Positions 1-7,103 are shown, counted from the stretch's first letter. The stretch: 17,150 bases of DNA from Deltaproteobacteria bacterium (GCA_019312705.1 JAFDCW010000042.1:1-17150), one strand, 5' to 3'. Numbers and translations: made by a program. Notes: generated by a model from the letters alone, not told the origin.

Positions 1-480
1 CCGGAGTGCGCCCGTGAGGTGCGCCCGCGCCGACTGGTCGAGGTGATTCGTCGGTTCGTCGAGGAGGAGCACGTCGGGGTCTTGGGCGAGGGCGGCGCCG
101 ACCTGCCAACGCTTGCGCTCGCCCTCGGACAAGGTCTGCCAACGGGCAAGCTGGCCCGGGTCGAGGCCGAGGCGGGCCCGGAGCCGTGCAGACGGTTTGC
201 CGGCGGCCGAGGCGAACCCGACGATCCCGACGGTCTTTGCCTCGACCGATTGCGGACAATGCACGACGAGGGCCCCCGGGGGCTCGATACGCACCGCGCC
301 GTCCTCGGGCGTGAGGGCACCGGTGATCATTGCGAGGAGGGTCGACTTGCCCGCCCCATTGGCGCCAACGAGGGCGGTGAAGCCCGCCTCGAAGCGCAGG
401 TCGACTCCGCGGAGGATGGGAGCGGAGTCGGCGTAGGCAAAGCCCACGTCGGAAAATACGACAGCGATAGCAGCAGACAC
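1..480 (-). CDS. ABC-F family ATP-binding protein (N-terminal part, runs off left edge)
   Basis: This is the first 160 codons of an ATP-binding cassette protein; the rest lies beyond base 1. Reading the minus strand from GTG at 480, I see a Walker A motif GANGAGKST at about residues 39-47, an LSEGE signature, and a Walker B run VLLLDEPTNHLD close to the edge. The PTNHLD sequence and the short distance from Walker A to the signature are typical of ABC-F proteins. These are soluble tandem-ATPase proteins that act on the ribosome (EttA, Uup and antibiotic-protection families) and not membrane transporters. The GTG start has GAGG about 7 bases upstream. Without the second ATPase domain the subfamily cannot be named, and a transporter ATPase is not fully excluded. 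The gene is divergent from the operon beginning at 809, and its leader holds the repeat at 533-643. Confidence 0.85.
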   Translation of the reverse strand, partial: MSAAIAVVFSDVGFAYADSAPILRGVDLRFEAGFTALVGANGAGKSTLLAMITGALTPEDGAVRIEPPGALVVHCPQSVEAKTVGIVGFASAAGKPSARLRARLGLDPGQLARWQTLSEGERKRWQVGAALAQDPDVLLLDEPTNHLDQSARAHLTGALR

Positions 481-532
481 GGCGAACCTCGGACTGAGAG
501 AAGAGGGGCCGCTTGCCCAGGGGCAGCGGCGC

Positions 533-643
533 GGTCCCAATCCCGGCTCCGGTCGACTGGCGTCGCCCTTTCGCCTTCTTGGGACCTCGGTCCCAATCCC
601 GGCTCCGGTCGACTGGCGTCGCCCTTTCGCCTTCTTGGGACCT
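533..643. repeat. Two tandem 55-bp copies with inverted ends (period 56 bp)
   Basis: Bases 533-587 and 589-643 are identical or nearly identical copies. Each begins with GGTCCCAA (533-540 and 589-596) and closes with its exact complement TTGGGACC (579-586 and 635-642). Either copy can fold as a stem with a loop of about 38 bases, and the second arm of copy 1 can instead pair with the first arm of copy 2, leaving only a 2-base loop. The inside contains a GTCGAC palindrome. The element lies in the 5' leader of the ABC-F gene (minus strand) and well upstream of the gene at 809. Role unknown. Confidence 0.85.
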
Positions 644-677
644 GCGGCTTCGTCTTCAGGTCGAGGCGGTCATAATC

Positions 678-695
678 GGCGCTGTCTCCAGCGCC
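678..695. other. Perfect 7-bp hairpin with 4-base loop
   Basis: GGCGCTG (678-684), loop TCTC, CAGCGCC (689-695). The stem is perfect. It lies between the tandem repeat and the operon starting at 809. There is no clear T-run after it on the plus strand, so a classical terminator is not supported. It may be a leader hairpin or a protein-binding site. The remaining sequence to 795 has a T-run and a TTGACG at 745-750, but I could not match it to a convincing -10 box. Confidence 0.45.
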
Positions 696-808
696 GTCTT
701 GGTGATGAGTCGATGGCCAGCCGCCGTCAAGGCGTCGATCTTTTTTGACGAGATGACGCAACCGCCGGCGGCACGCCCCGATAAGCGACTCGTTCGGAGG
801 AAGCTGTC

Positions 809-1033
809 ATGTGGAACGACCGCCAGAAGGCCCAGGGAATCGACATCGAGCTCGCGCGAATAAAGCGCGAACTCGTCGACCAGGACCGTGAACTCGAAGA
901 GCTCATGGACGACCACTACGTGACCCACGGGGACCTCGACGCGCTGGCGGCCACGGAGTTCGAGGCAGCCGCCCCGAGCCAGACCGATGCGCCCGAGCCG
1001 AGCTTCAGGGGCAGCTTCGTCGTTCGCGGCTGA
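809..1033 (+). CDS. Small coiled-coil protein, first gene of the translocon-like operon
   Basis: A 74-residue protein of no family I recognise. Residues about 10-45 are a charged, helical, probably coiled-coil stretch rich in Glu, Asp and Arg, followed by an Ala/Pro-rich tail. The start is well supported by GGAGGAA at 796-802, about 6 bases before the ATG. It ends 35 bases before the filament-like gene on the same strand. Small acidic coiled-coil proteins at the head of type III secretion operons are often co-chaperones for needle or filament subunits, so that role is a reasonable guess from position only. It could also be a regulator or unrelated. Confidence 0.7.
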   Translation: MWNDRQKAQGIDIELARIKRELVDQDRELEELMDDHYVTHGDLDALAATEFEAAAPSQTDAPEPSFRGSFVVRG

Positions 1034-1068
1034 GCACCAACAAAGACCGAAAGAAGAGGAGCAGAGAA

Positions 1069-1746
1069 ATGGCTATCGAAGGAACTGGAGCACGCGCCAT
1101 GGCGCCGGACGCGACGATCGCGGATGAGCACGCGATGATCGAGGCAGCAGATGAGCTGATGGCCTCGGCAATCAAGTGGAGGCCCAGCTCGGGGGATTTC
1201 ACCGGTCTGACCCCGGACATGATCATCTTGATGGTCCGACGCCAGCTCAACACGATGGACGATCAGATCAAGGGTTCCATCAACGAGATAGAAACCCACC
1301 GCGCCGAGGCGGAGAACATCGGCGAACAAATCCTCGCGTTCCAAGAACTCGAGCGATGGATCAACGATCACGGCGACATGGTTGACGGGGGCGAAATCGA
1401 CCTGACACAGATCGACGATGACGGCGGAACCGAGCTGCGCAGCCGCCTGGGCATCTCCGACGACGCCGGCGAAGATGCAGCGACAGCCGCCTTCCGAGAC
1501 GCCCTCAACGCAGCGCCCTACAGCCTCGGCATCGAACCCGGCGCGACGAGGATTGAGATGAGCGTCATCAAGCAAAACATCGACGAGCTCAAGGAGACCC
1601 AGCGCACCATGAACTCGGGGACCGAGATGACGATGATGCGGCTGCAGTCGGCGATGCAGCAGCGTACGCAGATCCTCCAGCTCGGCAGCAACATGCTGAG
1701 CGCCCAGGACCAAGCGAACGACACCATCATCGGGAACCTGCGCTGA
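1069..1746 (+). CDS. EspA/SseB-like type III secretion filament or needle-tip protein
   Basis: A 225-residue hydrophilic protein with no transmembrane segment. Residues about 55-105 form one helical region and residues about 160-225 a second long helix. The C-terminal stretch has the pattern seen in type III tip or filament proteins (EspA, SseB and relatives): a short NSG turn, then EMTMMRLQSAM with regularly spaced hydrophobics, and a terminal IIGNLR. These proteins are exported through the needle and cap or extend it, carrying the pore-forming translocators. The N-terminus MAIEGTG resembles those of the two translocator-like proteins downstream. The start is backed by AGAGGAG about 8 bases upstream. 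The TGA stop shares its last base with the ATG of the next gene (TGATG), implying coupled translation. The assignment rests on C-terminal pattern and gene order, not on an overall alignment. Confidence 0.65.
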   Translation: MAIEGTGARAMAPDATIADEHAMIEAADELMASAIKWRPSSGDFTGLTPDMIILMVRRQLNTMDDQIKGSINEIETHRAEAENIGEQILAFQELERWINDHGDMVDGGEIDLTQIDDDGGTELRSRLGISDDAGEDAATAAFRDALNAAPYSLGIEPGATRIEMSVIKQNIDELKETQRTMNSGTEMTMMRLQSAMQQRTQILQLGSNMLSAQDQANDTIIGNLR

Positions 1747-2084
1747 TGCAAACCGCGATACAGCCGGCGACGCAGATGCACGGCGACGGGACTGCCCGGC
1801 CCCTCGCCGCCTGCCTCGGCCTCGGGGCCGAGGACGTCCGGGCCCTGGTGCGCTTCGCCGAGCGCGACGCGCGCCGAGGACGCGTCGACGAGGCGCTGGA
1901 GGCCTTGCGCGTCGCGGCGATCCTCGACCCTCGGGAGGTCGCCGTCTGGACCGCCCTCGCGCGGTGCCACGAGGCCGCGGGAAATGCCTCCGAGAGCGCT
2001 TCGGCCAAACGGGTGGGGCAAACGCTCGAGCGCTACGACGCGCAGACAAAGCAGACGACGAACATACGAAGGACAGGACGATGA
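1746..2084 (+). CDS. Short TPR protein, probable class II (SycD/LcrH-like) translocator chaperone
   Basis: 112 residues with about two tetratricopeptide-like repeats in the middle (roughly residues 30-95), including VDEALEALRVAAILDP and a following WTALARCHEAAGN helix pair. Class II type III secretion chaperones are TPR proteins encoded directly before the hydrophobic translocators, which they hold soluble in the cytoplasm. This gene is exactly in that place. It is shorter than SycD or LcrH (about 160 residues), which carry three repeats. The ATG overlaps the stop of the previous gene by one base, and its own TGA overlaps the next ATG (ATGA at 2081-2084). All this suggests tightly coupled translation. 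A generic TPR protein is the alternative. Confidence 0.65.
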   Translation: MQTAIQPATQMHGDGTARPLAACLGLGAEDVRALVRFAERDARRGRVDEALEALRVAAILDPREVAVWTALARCHEAAGNASESASAKRVGQTLERYDAQTKQTTNIRRTGR

Positions 2085-3043
2085 CGGGACGTATCGAGGG
2101 AGGCGGGAGTCTCGGCGGCGCCGCGGGAGCCCGCGGCGCGGGTGAGGCCGGGCAGGTCGTCGAAGCCGCGGCGGCTGCGGCTCGTGGGGGAGAAGCAGAA
2201 GCGGTGGTCCTTTCGGGAGGGGGCGAAGGTCCGATCGCAGTCGAAGGCGCCCGGGGGGTGCCCGGAGACACGGCGCGCCTCGGCAACCTCGCGTCGGCCC
2301 TCGGCTTCTTTACCGATCCCCTCGCGATGCAAGGCATGGCCCAGTCGATGCTGCGCGACGCCCAAGTGGACCAGGGGGAAACGTCGATCGAAGCCAACGA
2401 GCAGGAGGCCCAGGCCGCCGCGACGGAGCGCCGGGAGGCCATCGCCCAGGCCGCGGCGAAGGCGAAGGAGGCCGAGGGCTGGGGAGTCTTCGCGCAGATC
2501 GCAGTGCGCGTCGCCGCCGTCGCCGGCGCCGTCGCCGCCGCCGTCGCGGGGGCTTTCACCGGCGGGGCGGGGTTGGTGCTGGCGGCCGGCCTCATCATCA
2601 TGGCCTTCGGCAACGACCTCGCGTTTGTCTGCAAGAAGGCCGGGGTCGACGCCGATGTCACCAATGCCATCGGCATGGGCGCGACGATCGTCGGCACGGC
2701 CTGCACCTTCGGAGCCGGCGCCGCGGGGGCCGGTGCGAGCTCGGCCGCCCAGGGCGCGGCGCTGGTTGCCCAGCAAGCCGCCAAGGCCGCGGAGCTCACG
2801 GCGAGCCTCTACGGGAGCGTGGCGACGGTCGCCGAGGCTTCCCTCGAACACCGCGGCGCCATGCTCCAGGCCGACGCCGCCGAGTCCGGGCTCGAGGTCG
2901 ATGCCGCCCACGACCGCATCGACGACGACGTCGAGGACGTGGTCGCGTTCATGCAGAGCTTCGAAAGAGTGATCACGCGCCTGCGCGGCGCGGCCGAGGC
3001 CCGCGACGAAGCGATGCGGGCCGCAACCATGCAGCGTGCGTAA
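2081..3043 (+). CDS. SseC/YopB-like major type III translocator (SctE-like)
   Basis: A 320-residue protein starting at the ATG within the ATGA overlap at 2081. The frame remains open upstream of this ATG, but that part lies inside the TPR gene. Domains: a Gly/Ala-rich N-terminus with RIEGGGS near the start; an Ala/Glu-rich helical region (about residues 95-133); a strong hydrophobic segment at about 136-177; a second weaker hydrophobic, Gly/Ala-rich segment at about 193-225; and a C-terminal amphipathic helical region from about 250. Two hydrophobic segments flanked by coiled coils are the layout of pore-forming translocators of the SseC/IpaB/YopB family, which insert in the target membrane. 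There is no N-terminal Sec signal peptide. The order chaperone, major translocator, minor translocator agrees. Family membership is inferred from architecture and position. Confidence 0.65.
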   Translation: MTGRIEGGGSLGGAAGARGAGEAGQVVEAAAAAARGGEAEAVVLSGGGEGPIAVEGARGVPGDTARLGNLASALGFFTDPLAMQGMAQSMLRDAQVDQGETSIEANEQEAQAAATERREAIAQAAAKAKEAEGWGVFAQIAVRVAAVAGAVAAAVAGAFTGGAGLVLAAGLIIMAFGNDLAFVCKKAGVDADVTNAIGMGATIVGTACTFGAGAAGAGASSAAQGAALVAQQAAKAAELTASLYGSVATVAEASLEHRGAMLQADAAESGLEVDAAHDRIDDDVEDVVAFMQSFERVITRLRGAAEARDEAMRAATMQRA

Positions 3044-3061
3044 AGGAAAGGGTTGAAGACA

Positions 3062-3613
3062 ATGCCGGATATGAGAATCGAAGGTGGTAGTGGGGCGGCG
3101 CATGCCGCGGCGATGGACGAGGCGATGCCCCAGGGGTCGGTGCCGATGGGGACCGGCGAGGAGGTCTTGCAAGAGGTGATCGCAGCCCTCGACGAGCAGC
3201 GCGGCCAGGCGCGCACGGTGCGCAACATGAGCCGGCAGATTCAGCAGAGCCAGACGCGGAAACGCATCGGCGACATGCGCGACGCCGCCAACATCCGCCT
3301 GGCGGGGGCCTGCGTCACGGCGGCGTCATCGGCAGCGGGAGGAGTGACTACGGGGGCAGGAAACGAGAACTGGGGCACGGCCACGACGGCCATCGGCAAA
3401 AGCACCGGCGGCGGACTCGGCGCCATCGCGAGCATGGAAGACGCTGACGCCGCCGTGCACGGCGCAGCCGCCCAGGTCGCCGGCGACGCCGCCCAAGACG
3501 CGGGCGAATCCATGCAGGACGCCGCCCAACGCCAGGACCGCGCCTTGCAAAAGCTCGACGCCATCCTCCAGGCCCAAGTGGACTCGTCCCGCGCCGTAAT
3601 CCGCCGCGGCTAG
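3062..3613 (+). CDS. Probable minor type III translocator (YopD/SseD/SctB-like)
   Basis: A 183-residue protein. I chose the ATG at 3062 because GGAAAGGG at about 3045-3052 sits 9 bases upstream; a TTG at 3053 would be almost on top of that site. The N-terminus MPDMRIEGGSG repeats the motif of the two exported-type proteins upstream. Residues about 35-75 and 125-183 are helical and charged, with a mildly hydrophobic Ala/Gly region at about 78-100. One weakly hydrophobic segment between helices fits the second, smaller translocator of a type III secretion system. It is the last gene of the operon. Its TAG stop and that of the convergent E2 gene are the two strands of one CTAG palindrome at 3610-3613. 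No recognisable family signature; the call depends on context. Confidence 0.55.
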   Translation: MPDMRIEGGSGAAHAAAMDEAMPQGSVPMGTGEEVLQEVIAALDEQRGQARTVRNMSRQIQQSQTRKRIGDMRDAANIRLAGACVTAASSAAGGVTTGAGNENWGTATTAIGKSTGGGLGAIASMEDADAAVHGAAAQVAGDAAQDAGESMQDAAQRQDRALQKLDAILQAQVDSSRAVIRRG

Positions 3614-5067
3614 ATGAGCTCGAGGAGGAGGCTCGCGGGATCTTCTAGATAGTGGATGATCTCGTAGGCGAAGGCGGCGCCGATGTGGCCGTCGACGAGG
3701 CGGTGGTCGAAGGACAGCGACAGCAGCATCACGTCGCCGATGACGATCTCGCCGTCCCGGACGACCGGCTTCTGCTTCATCTGATGCACGCCGAGGATGC
3801 CCACCTCGGGGTGGTTCAGGATGGGGGTCGCGAAGAGCCCGCCCTGCTTGCCGAGGGAGGTGATGGTGAAGGTCGAGCCGCTCAACTCGTCGGAGGACAG
3901 GGTGCCGCCCCGGGCGCCTTCGCCGAGCCGGTCGATCTCCCGAGCGATGTCGAGGATGTTCATCTGGTCGGCGTTGCGCAGCACCGGGACCATGAGACCC
4001 ACCGGCGTCGCTGCGGCGATGCCCACGTGGTAGTAGCGGCGCGTGACGAGCTCGTTCGCGGCCTCGTCGAGCGCCGAGTTGAGGGCCGGGTGCTTCTTGA
4101 GCGACGCCACCACCGCCTTCACGATGAAGGGCAGGTAGCTGAGCTTGATGCCCTCGGCTGCAGCCCGGGGCTTGAGGCGATTGCGCAGCTCGATGAGGCG
4201 GGTGACGTCACACTCCTCGACGAAGGTGAAGTGGGCGGCGGTGTTCTTCGTCGCCTGCATGCGCGCGGCGATCTTGCGGCGGATGCCGACGAAGGGTTTG
4301 CGGTCTTCGAGGGCCGCTTCCTCGGCTGCCGAACGCCTCGCTGTGGGCGCCCGGCGCGCTGCCGGCGCGCTCCGGGGCGGTGCCGTCGGTACCGTTTCGA
4401 GGCCGCCGGCCGCGGCCACCGTGCCCGCGGAGGTCGCAAATCGCTCGATGTCTCCCTTGGTGACCCGGCCCTTGTCACCCGAGGGCGGCACGGCGCGCAG
4501 ATCGACGCTCATGTCCCGAGCGAGCTTCCGGGTGGCCGGCGTCGCGAGGGGCCTCTCGTGAAAGTAGGCCGGAGAAGACGCGGCGTGCCCATTGGAGCCG
4601 TTGGAGCCGTTGGAACCACTGGCGCCGTTCGCCGGGATCGCTGTCCGAGCGGCCTGGGCGGTGAAGAGGTTGGCACCGGGCACGGCCTCTTTGATGTCAC
4701 CGACGGCGGTCGCCGCAGGCCCATCGCTGGACTTGGCAGATGCGGCAGGCGCCGGAGCGGAGACCGTCGCCGGGGCCATCGCGGCGTCCGGCGAAGGAGC
4801 CCCGACGGCGGTCGCCGCGGTTGCCCCGTCGATGGCGATGACCACCAAGACGGTGCCCACGCCAGCGACGTCGCCGACCGCGTACTTGAGGTCGGCGATG
4901 GTGCCGTCCTTCGGGGCGCCGATGGTGACGGTGGCCTTGTCGGTCATCACCTCGACCATCGGGTCGTCTTCTTTGACGTCATCGCCGAGGGCTACGTGCC
5001 ACTCGACGATTTCGCCTTCGGTGACGCCCTCGCCGAGGTCGGGGAGCTTGAACTCGAATGCGCTCAT
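3610..5067 (-). CDS. bkdB: Dihydrolipoamide acyltransferase (E2) of a branched-chain 2-oxoacid dehydrogenase complex
   Basis: 485 residues, normal length for a one-lipoyl E2. It moves the acyl group from the lipoyl arm to CoA and forms the core of the complex. Residues 1-80 are the lipoyl domain, with the lipoylated lysine at 44 in the motif MTDKAT. A long Ala/Pro linker follows and includes a GSN triplet repeat. The peripheral subunit-binding domain is at about 172-207. The catalytic domain fills the C-terminus, with the active-site motif SFDHRLVDG holding His455 and Asp459. The ATG at 5067 has GAGGAG 6 bases upstream. It is the last gene of lipA-E1alpha-E1beta-E2. Sequence style (VEVMTDKA, E1beta partner) favours a branched-chain over a pyruvate complex, but substrate is not proven. 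No E3 gene is in the window. Confidence 0.93.
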   Translation of the reverse strand: MSAFEFKLPDLGEGVTEGEIVEWHVALGDDVKEDDPMVEVMTDKATVTIGAPKDGTIADLKYAVGDVAGVGTVLVVIAIDGATAATAVGAPSPDAAMAPATVSAPAPAASAKSSDGPAATAVGDIKEAVPGANLFTAQAARTAIPANGASGSNGSNGSNGHAASSPAYFHERPLATPATRKLARDMSVDLRAVPPSGDKGRVTKGDIERFATSAGTVAAAGGLETVPTAPPRSAPAARRAPTARRSAAEEAALEDRKPFVGIRRKIAARMQATKNTAAHFTFVEECDVTRLIELRNRLKPRAAAEGIKLSYLPFIVKAVVASLKKHPALNSALDEAANELVTRRYYHVGIAAATPVGLMVPVLRNADQMNILDIAREIDRLGEGARGGTLSSDELSGSTFTITSLGKQGGLFATPILNHPEVGILGVHQMKQKPVVRDGEIVIGDVMLLSLSFDHRLVDGHIGAAFAYEIIHYLEDPASLLLELI

Positions 5068-5068
5068 G

Positions 5069-5112
5069 GTTGGCTCCTCAGAACGCCGCGGTTGGCTCCT
5101 CAGAACGCCGCG
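5069..5112. repeat. 22-bp perfect tandem duplication at the E1beta/E2 junction
   Basis: Bases 5069-5090 and 5091-5112 are identical. Read on the minus strand, each copy holds the last codons of E1beta, its TGA stop and the overlapping GAGGAG ribosome-binding site. The copy nearer to E1beta supplies the real stop; the copy nearer to E2 supplies the ribosome-binding site used by E2. This looks like a recent slippage duplication that spaced the two genes apart. Confidence 0.9.
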
Positions 5113-6074
5113 GTTTCGACGAGGGCCGGAGTGATCCGGTGCTCGAGCGGCAGGTATTCGTTTTCGAGGGTATAGGGGAACGGGGTGTCGAAGCCGGTGA
5201 CGCGCTTGGGCGGCGCCTCGAGGTGCAGGAAAGCCTTCTCGCTGATGAGGGAGACCAGTTCGGCGCCGAAGCCGCAGGTCTGCGGTGCCTCGTGGACGAC
5301 GACCACCCGCCCGGTCTTCTTCACGCTCTCGATGATTGTATCGGTGTCGAGGGGCCAGAGGGTTCTGAGGTCGATGACCTCGGTGTCGATGCCCTTCTCG
5401 GCCGCCTTCTCGGCGCTCGCCAAAGCCTCGTAGAGCATCGCGCCCCAGGCGATGACGGTGACGTCGGTGCCCTCGCGGACGACCTTGGCCTTGCCGATGT
5501 CGACGGTGTAGTCGCCGTCCGGGACCTCCATCTTCACGGCCCGGTAGACGCGCTTGGGTTCGAAGAAGATCACCGGGTCGTCGTCGCGAATCGCCGCGAG
5601 CAAGAGGCCCTTCGCATCGTAGGGATTCGAGGGGCACACGACCTTGAGGCCCGCCTGGTGGATGAAGAGGGACTCGGGGGACTGGGAGTGATACAGGCCG
5701 CCGCGGATCCCGCCGCCGACCGGAGTCCGAATGACCATCGGGACCGAGTACTCGCCCCCGGAGCGCCAACGGTACTTTGCGGCCTCGGATACGATTTGGT
5801 CGAACGCCGGGAAGATGAAGTCGGCGAACTGGATCTCCGGAACGGGGCGCAGGCCGTAGAGGGCCATGCCGATGGCGCTGCCGATGATGCCGCCCTCGGC
5901 GAGGGGCGTATCGATGACCCGCTCTTCGCCAAACGCGGCCTGGAGCCCCTCCGTCACTCGGAAAACACCGCCAACCTTGCCGACATCTTCACCGAGCAGA
6001 ACGACCCGTTCGTCCCGAGCCATTTCGAGCCGGAGCGCGTCGTTGATCGCCTGGACCAGATTCATCTCACTCAT
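5100..6074 (-). CDS. bkdA2: 2-oxoacid dehydrogenase E1 component, beta subunit (branched-chain type)
   Basis: 324 residues, normal length. With the alpha subunit it forms the thiamine-diphosphate enzyme that decarboxylates a 2-oxoacid and reductively acylates the E2 lipoyl arm. Family blocks are intact: LLGEDVG near residue 27, DTPLAEGGIIG (holding the glutamate that activates the thiazolium cofactor), EIQFADFI, GGLYHSQSPE, FFEPKRVYRA, and a C-terminal transketolase-type domain with VIDLRTLWPLD. The LYHSQSPE and EPKRVYR blocks resemble branched-chain dehydrogenases. The ATG at 6074 has AAGGG about 8 bases upstream; a second ATG three codons later is possible. It lies 39 bases after E1alpha. 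Unlike its alpha partner, it shows no degeneration. Confidence 0.93.
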   Translation of the reverse strand: MSEMNLVQAINDALRLEMARDERVVLLGEDVGKVGGVFRVTEGLQAAFGEERVIDTPLAEGGIIGSAIGMALYGLRPVPEIQFADFIFPAFDQIVSEAAKYRWRSGGEYSVPMVIRTPVGGGIRGGLYHSQSPESLFIHQAGLKVVCPSNPYDAKGLLLAAIRDDDPVIFFEPKRVYRAVKMEVPDGDYTVDIGKAKVVREGTDVTVIAWGAMLYEALASAEKAAEKGIDTEVIDLRTLWPLDTDTIIESVKKTGRVVVVHEAPQTCGFGAELVSLISEKAFLHLEAPPKRVTGFDTPFPYTLENEYLPLEHRITPALVETAAF

Positions 6075-6113
6075 CGGAGAACCCTTCCGTTTGCCTGAAA
6101 GCCGTGCACACGA

Positions 6114-7103
6114 CTACGAGTCACGCTGCTCCTCGAGGTGCTTCGGTATCGAAGCGTAGACGTCGTCGAAGAGTGTGCTGCGGGCCGGCGCCCCGACCCT
6201 GGCCGCCTTGTCCACGGCGCTGTCGAGGTCGGCGCGGACCTTCGCCCGGGCCGCGTCCTGGGCAGCGGTGTCGAAGACCCCCGCGCGAGAGAGCCACGCG
6301 CCGAAGCGCTCGACCGAGTCCGCACCGCCGGTCACCAACTCGACGAGGGTCGGGCCCCCGCCCCGGCGCGCCTTGTCGGCCGCCTCGGCCACGACCGCGT
6401 GCACGGCGAGCACGTCGTCTCCGTCGGCACGAACCCCGGCCATGCCATAAGCCACGCCCTTGGGAGCGACCGGAGTCGTCCGGCCCTGGCGCAACGCGTT
6501 TCGAAAGACGAAGACCGCCGGCGCATCGAAGACCGCTGCAAAGTTGAGGCCGGTGTGGAAGTCGGCGGAGGGCACGGCCTCGCGGTCGGCGAAGGCGGCG
6601 ACCACGACGGGGTCGCCGGAGATCTTCGCGGCCCAGGCCAGACCCGCGGCGTGGCTGAGGTGGGTGCCCGCGAGGGAGCCGACCGACGCGATGCGCTCGG
6701 CCCGGGCGGTCAAGTGAGCCGGCATCTGACGGCCCTTCGCGGCGTCCGCGGCGTTTCCGAAAGCGTTCGCGACGACCCGGCCCAGGGAGACACCCCGGTA
6801 GAGAAAAGCGCCGAGGTCCCGCACGGTCGGGAAGATCCAGTCTTCGTCCGCCAGGGCCGCCGCGGCGCCGATGACCGCCGCCTCTTGGCCCCGGGTCGGG
6901 ATATGCACGTGGGTGCGCCCCTCCGCGGCGAGGCGAGCGAGACCCTCGTCGGTCAGGCGCGTGCGAACCATGCCTAGGTAGAGACCGGTCAACGCCGCGT
7001 CGTCGAGCTCGACTTCGGACCGGTCGCCGTCGAGGACGGTGACCAGCTCGTCGTCTTTGGCGCGGCGTACGGGCTTCTGGGCATCGACCGGAGACGTCTC
7101 CAT
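6114..7103 (-). CDS. 2-oxoacid dehydrogenase E1 alpha subunit with degenerate cofactor motif
   Basis: 329 residues, clearly homologous to branched-chain dehydrogenase E1alpha over its whole length: TRGQEAAVIGAAAAL, DEDWIFPTVRD, FGNAADAAKGRQMP, GLNFAAVFDAP, GVRADGDDVLAVH, and a C-terminus LFDDVYASIPKHLEEQ. However, the thiamine-diphosphate motif GDG...NN of the family reads A-D-R at 172-174 and R-N at 201-202. The usual loop with the YR..HST..DDP sequence, which carries a catalytic histidine, is missing after LVELVTGG. The reading frame is intact, so this is not simple decay by frameshift. The ATG overlaps the lipA stop by one base (TAATG), showing coupling. It may be a structural or regulatory alpha subunit, or an inactive paralogue with an active copy elsewhere. 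Confidence 0.85.
   Translation of the reverse strand: METSPVDAQKPVRRAKDDELVTVLDGDRSEVELDDAALTGLYLGMVRTRLTDEGLARLAAEGRTHVHIPTRGQEAAVIGAAAALADEDWIFPTVRDLGAFLYRGVSLGRVVANAFGNAADAAKGRQMPAHLTARAERIASVGSLAGTHLSHAAGLAWAAKISGDPVVVAAFADREAVPSADFHTGLNFAAVFDAPAVFVFRNALRQGRTTPVAPKGVAYGMAGVRADGDDVLAVHAVVAEAADKARRGGGPTLVELVTGGADSVERFGAWLSRAGVFDTAAQDAARAKVRADLDSAVDKAARVGAPARSTLFDDVYASIPKHLEEQRDS

Noticed and set aside
533..643. CRISPR-like array
   Set aside because: Only two direct copies separated by one base, without spacers or cas genes.
513..863. Small plus-strand frame across the tandem repeat
   Set aside because: It arises from the repeated DNA, runs into the start of the well-supported gene at 809, and has no recognisable protein features.
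916..2799. Long open frame of over 600 codons on the minus strand opposite the translocon-like genes
   Set aside because: It is Ala/Arg/Pro-rich without a domain, and its codons are the complement of well-supported genes with coupled starts and ribosome-binding sites; a high-GC shadow.
3652..5175. Open frame of about 500 codons on the plus strand
   Set aside because: Antisense to the E2 gene, which has full lipoyl, binding and catalytic motifs. The product here is a Gly/Arg/Asp-rich artefact.
5058..6098. Open frame of about 345 codons on the plus strand
   Set aside because: Complement of the E1beta gene; no conserved motif of its own.
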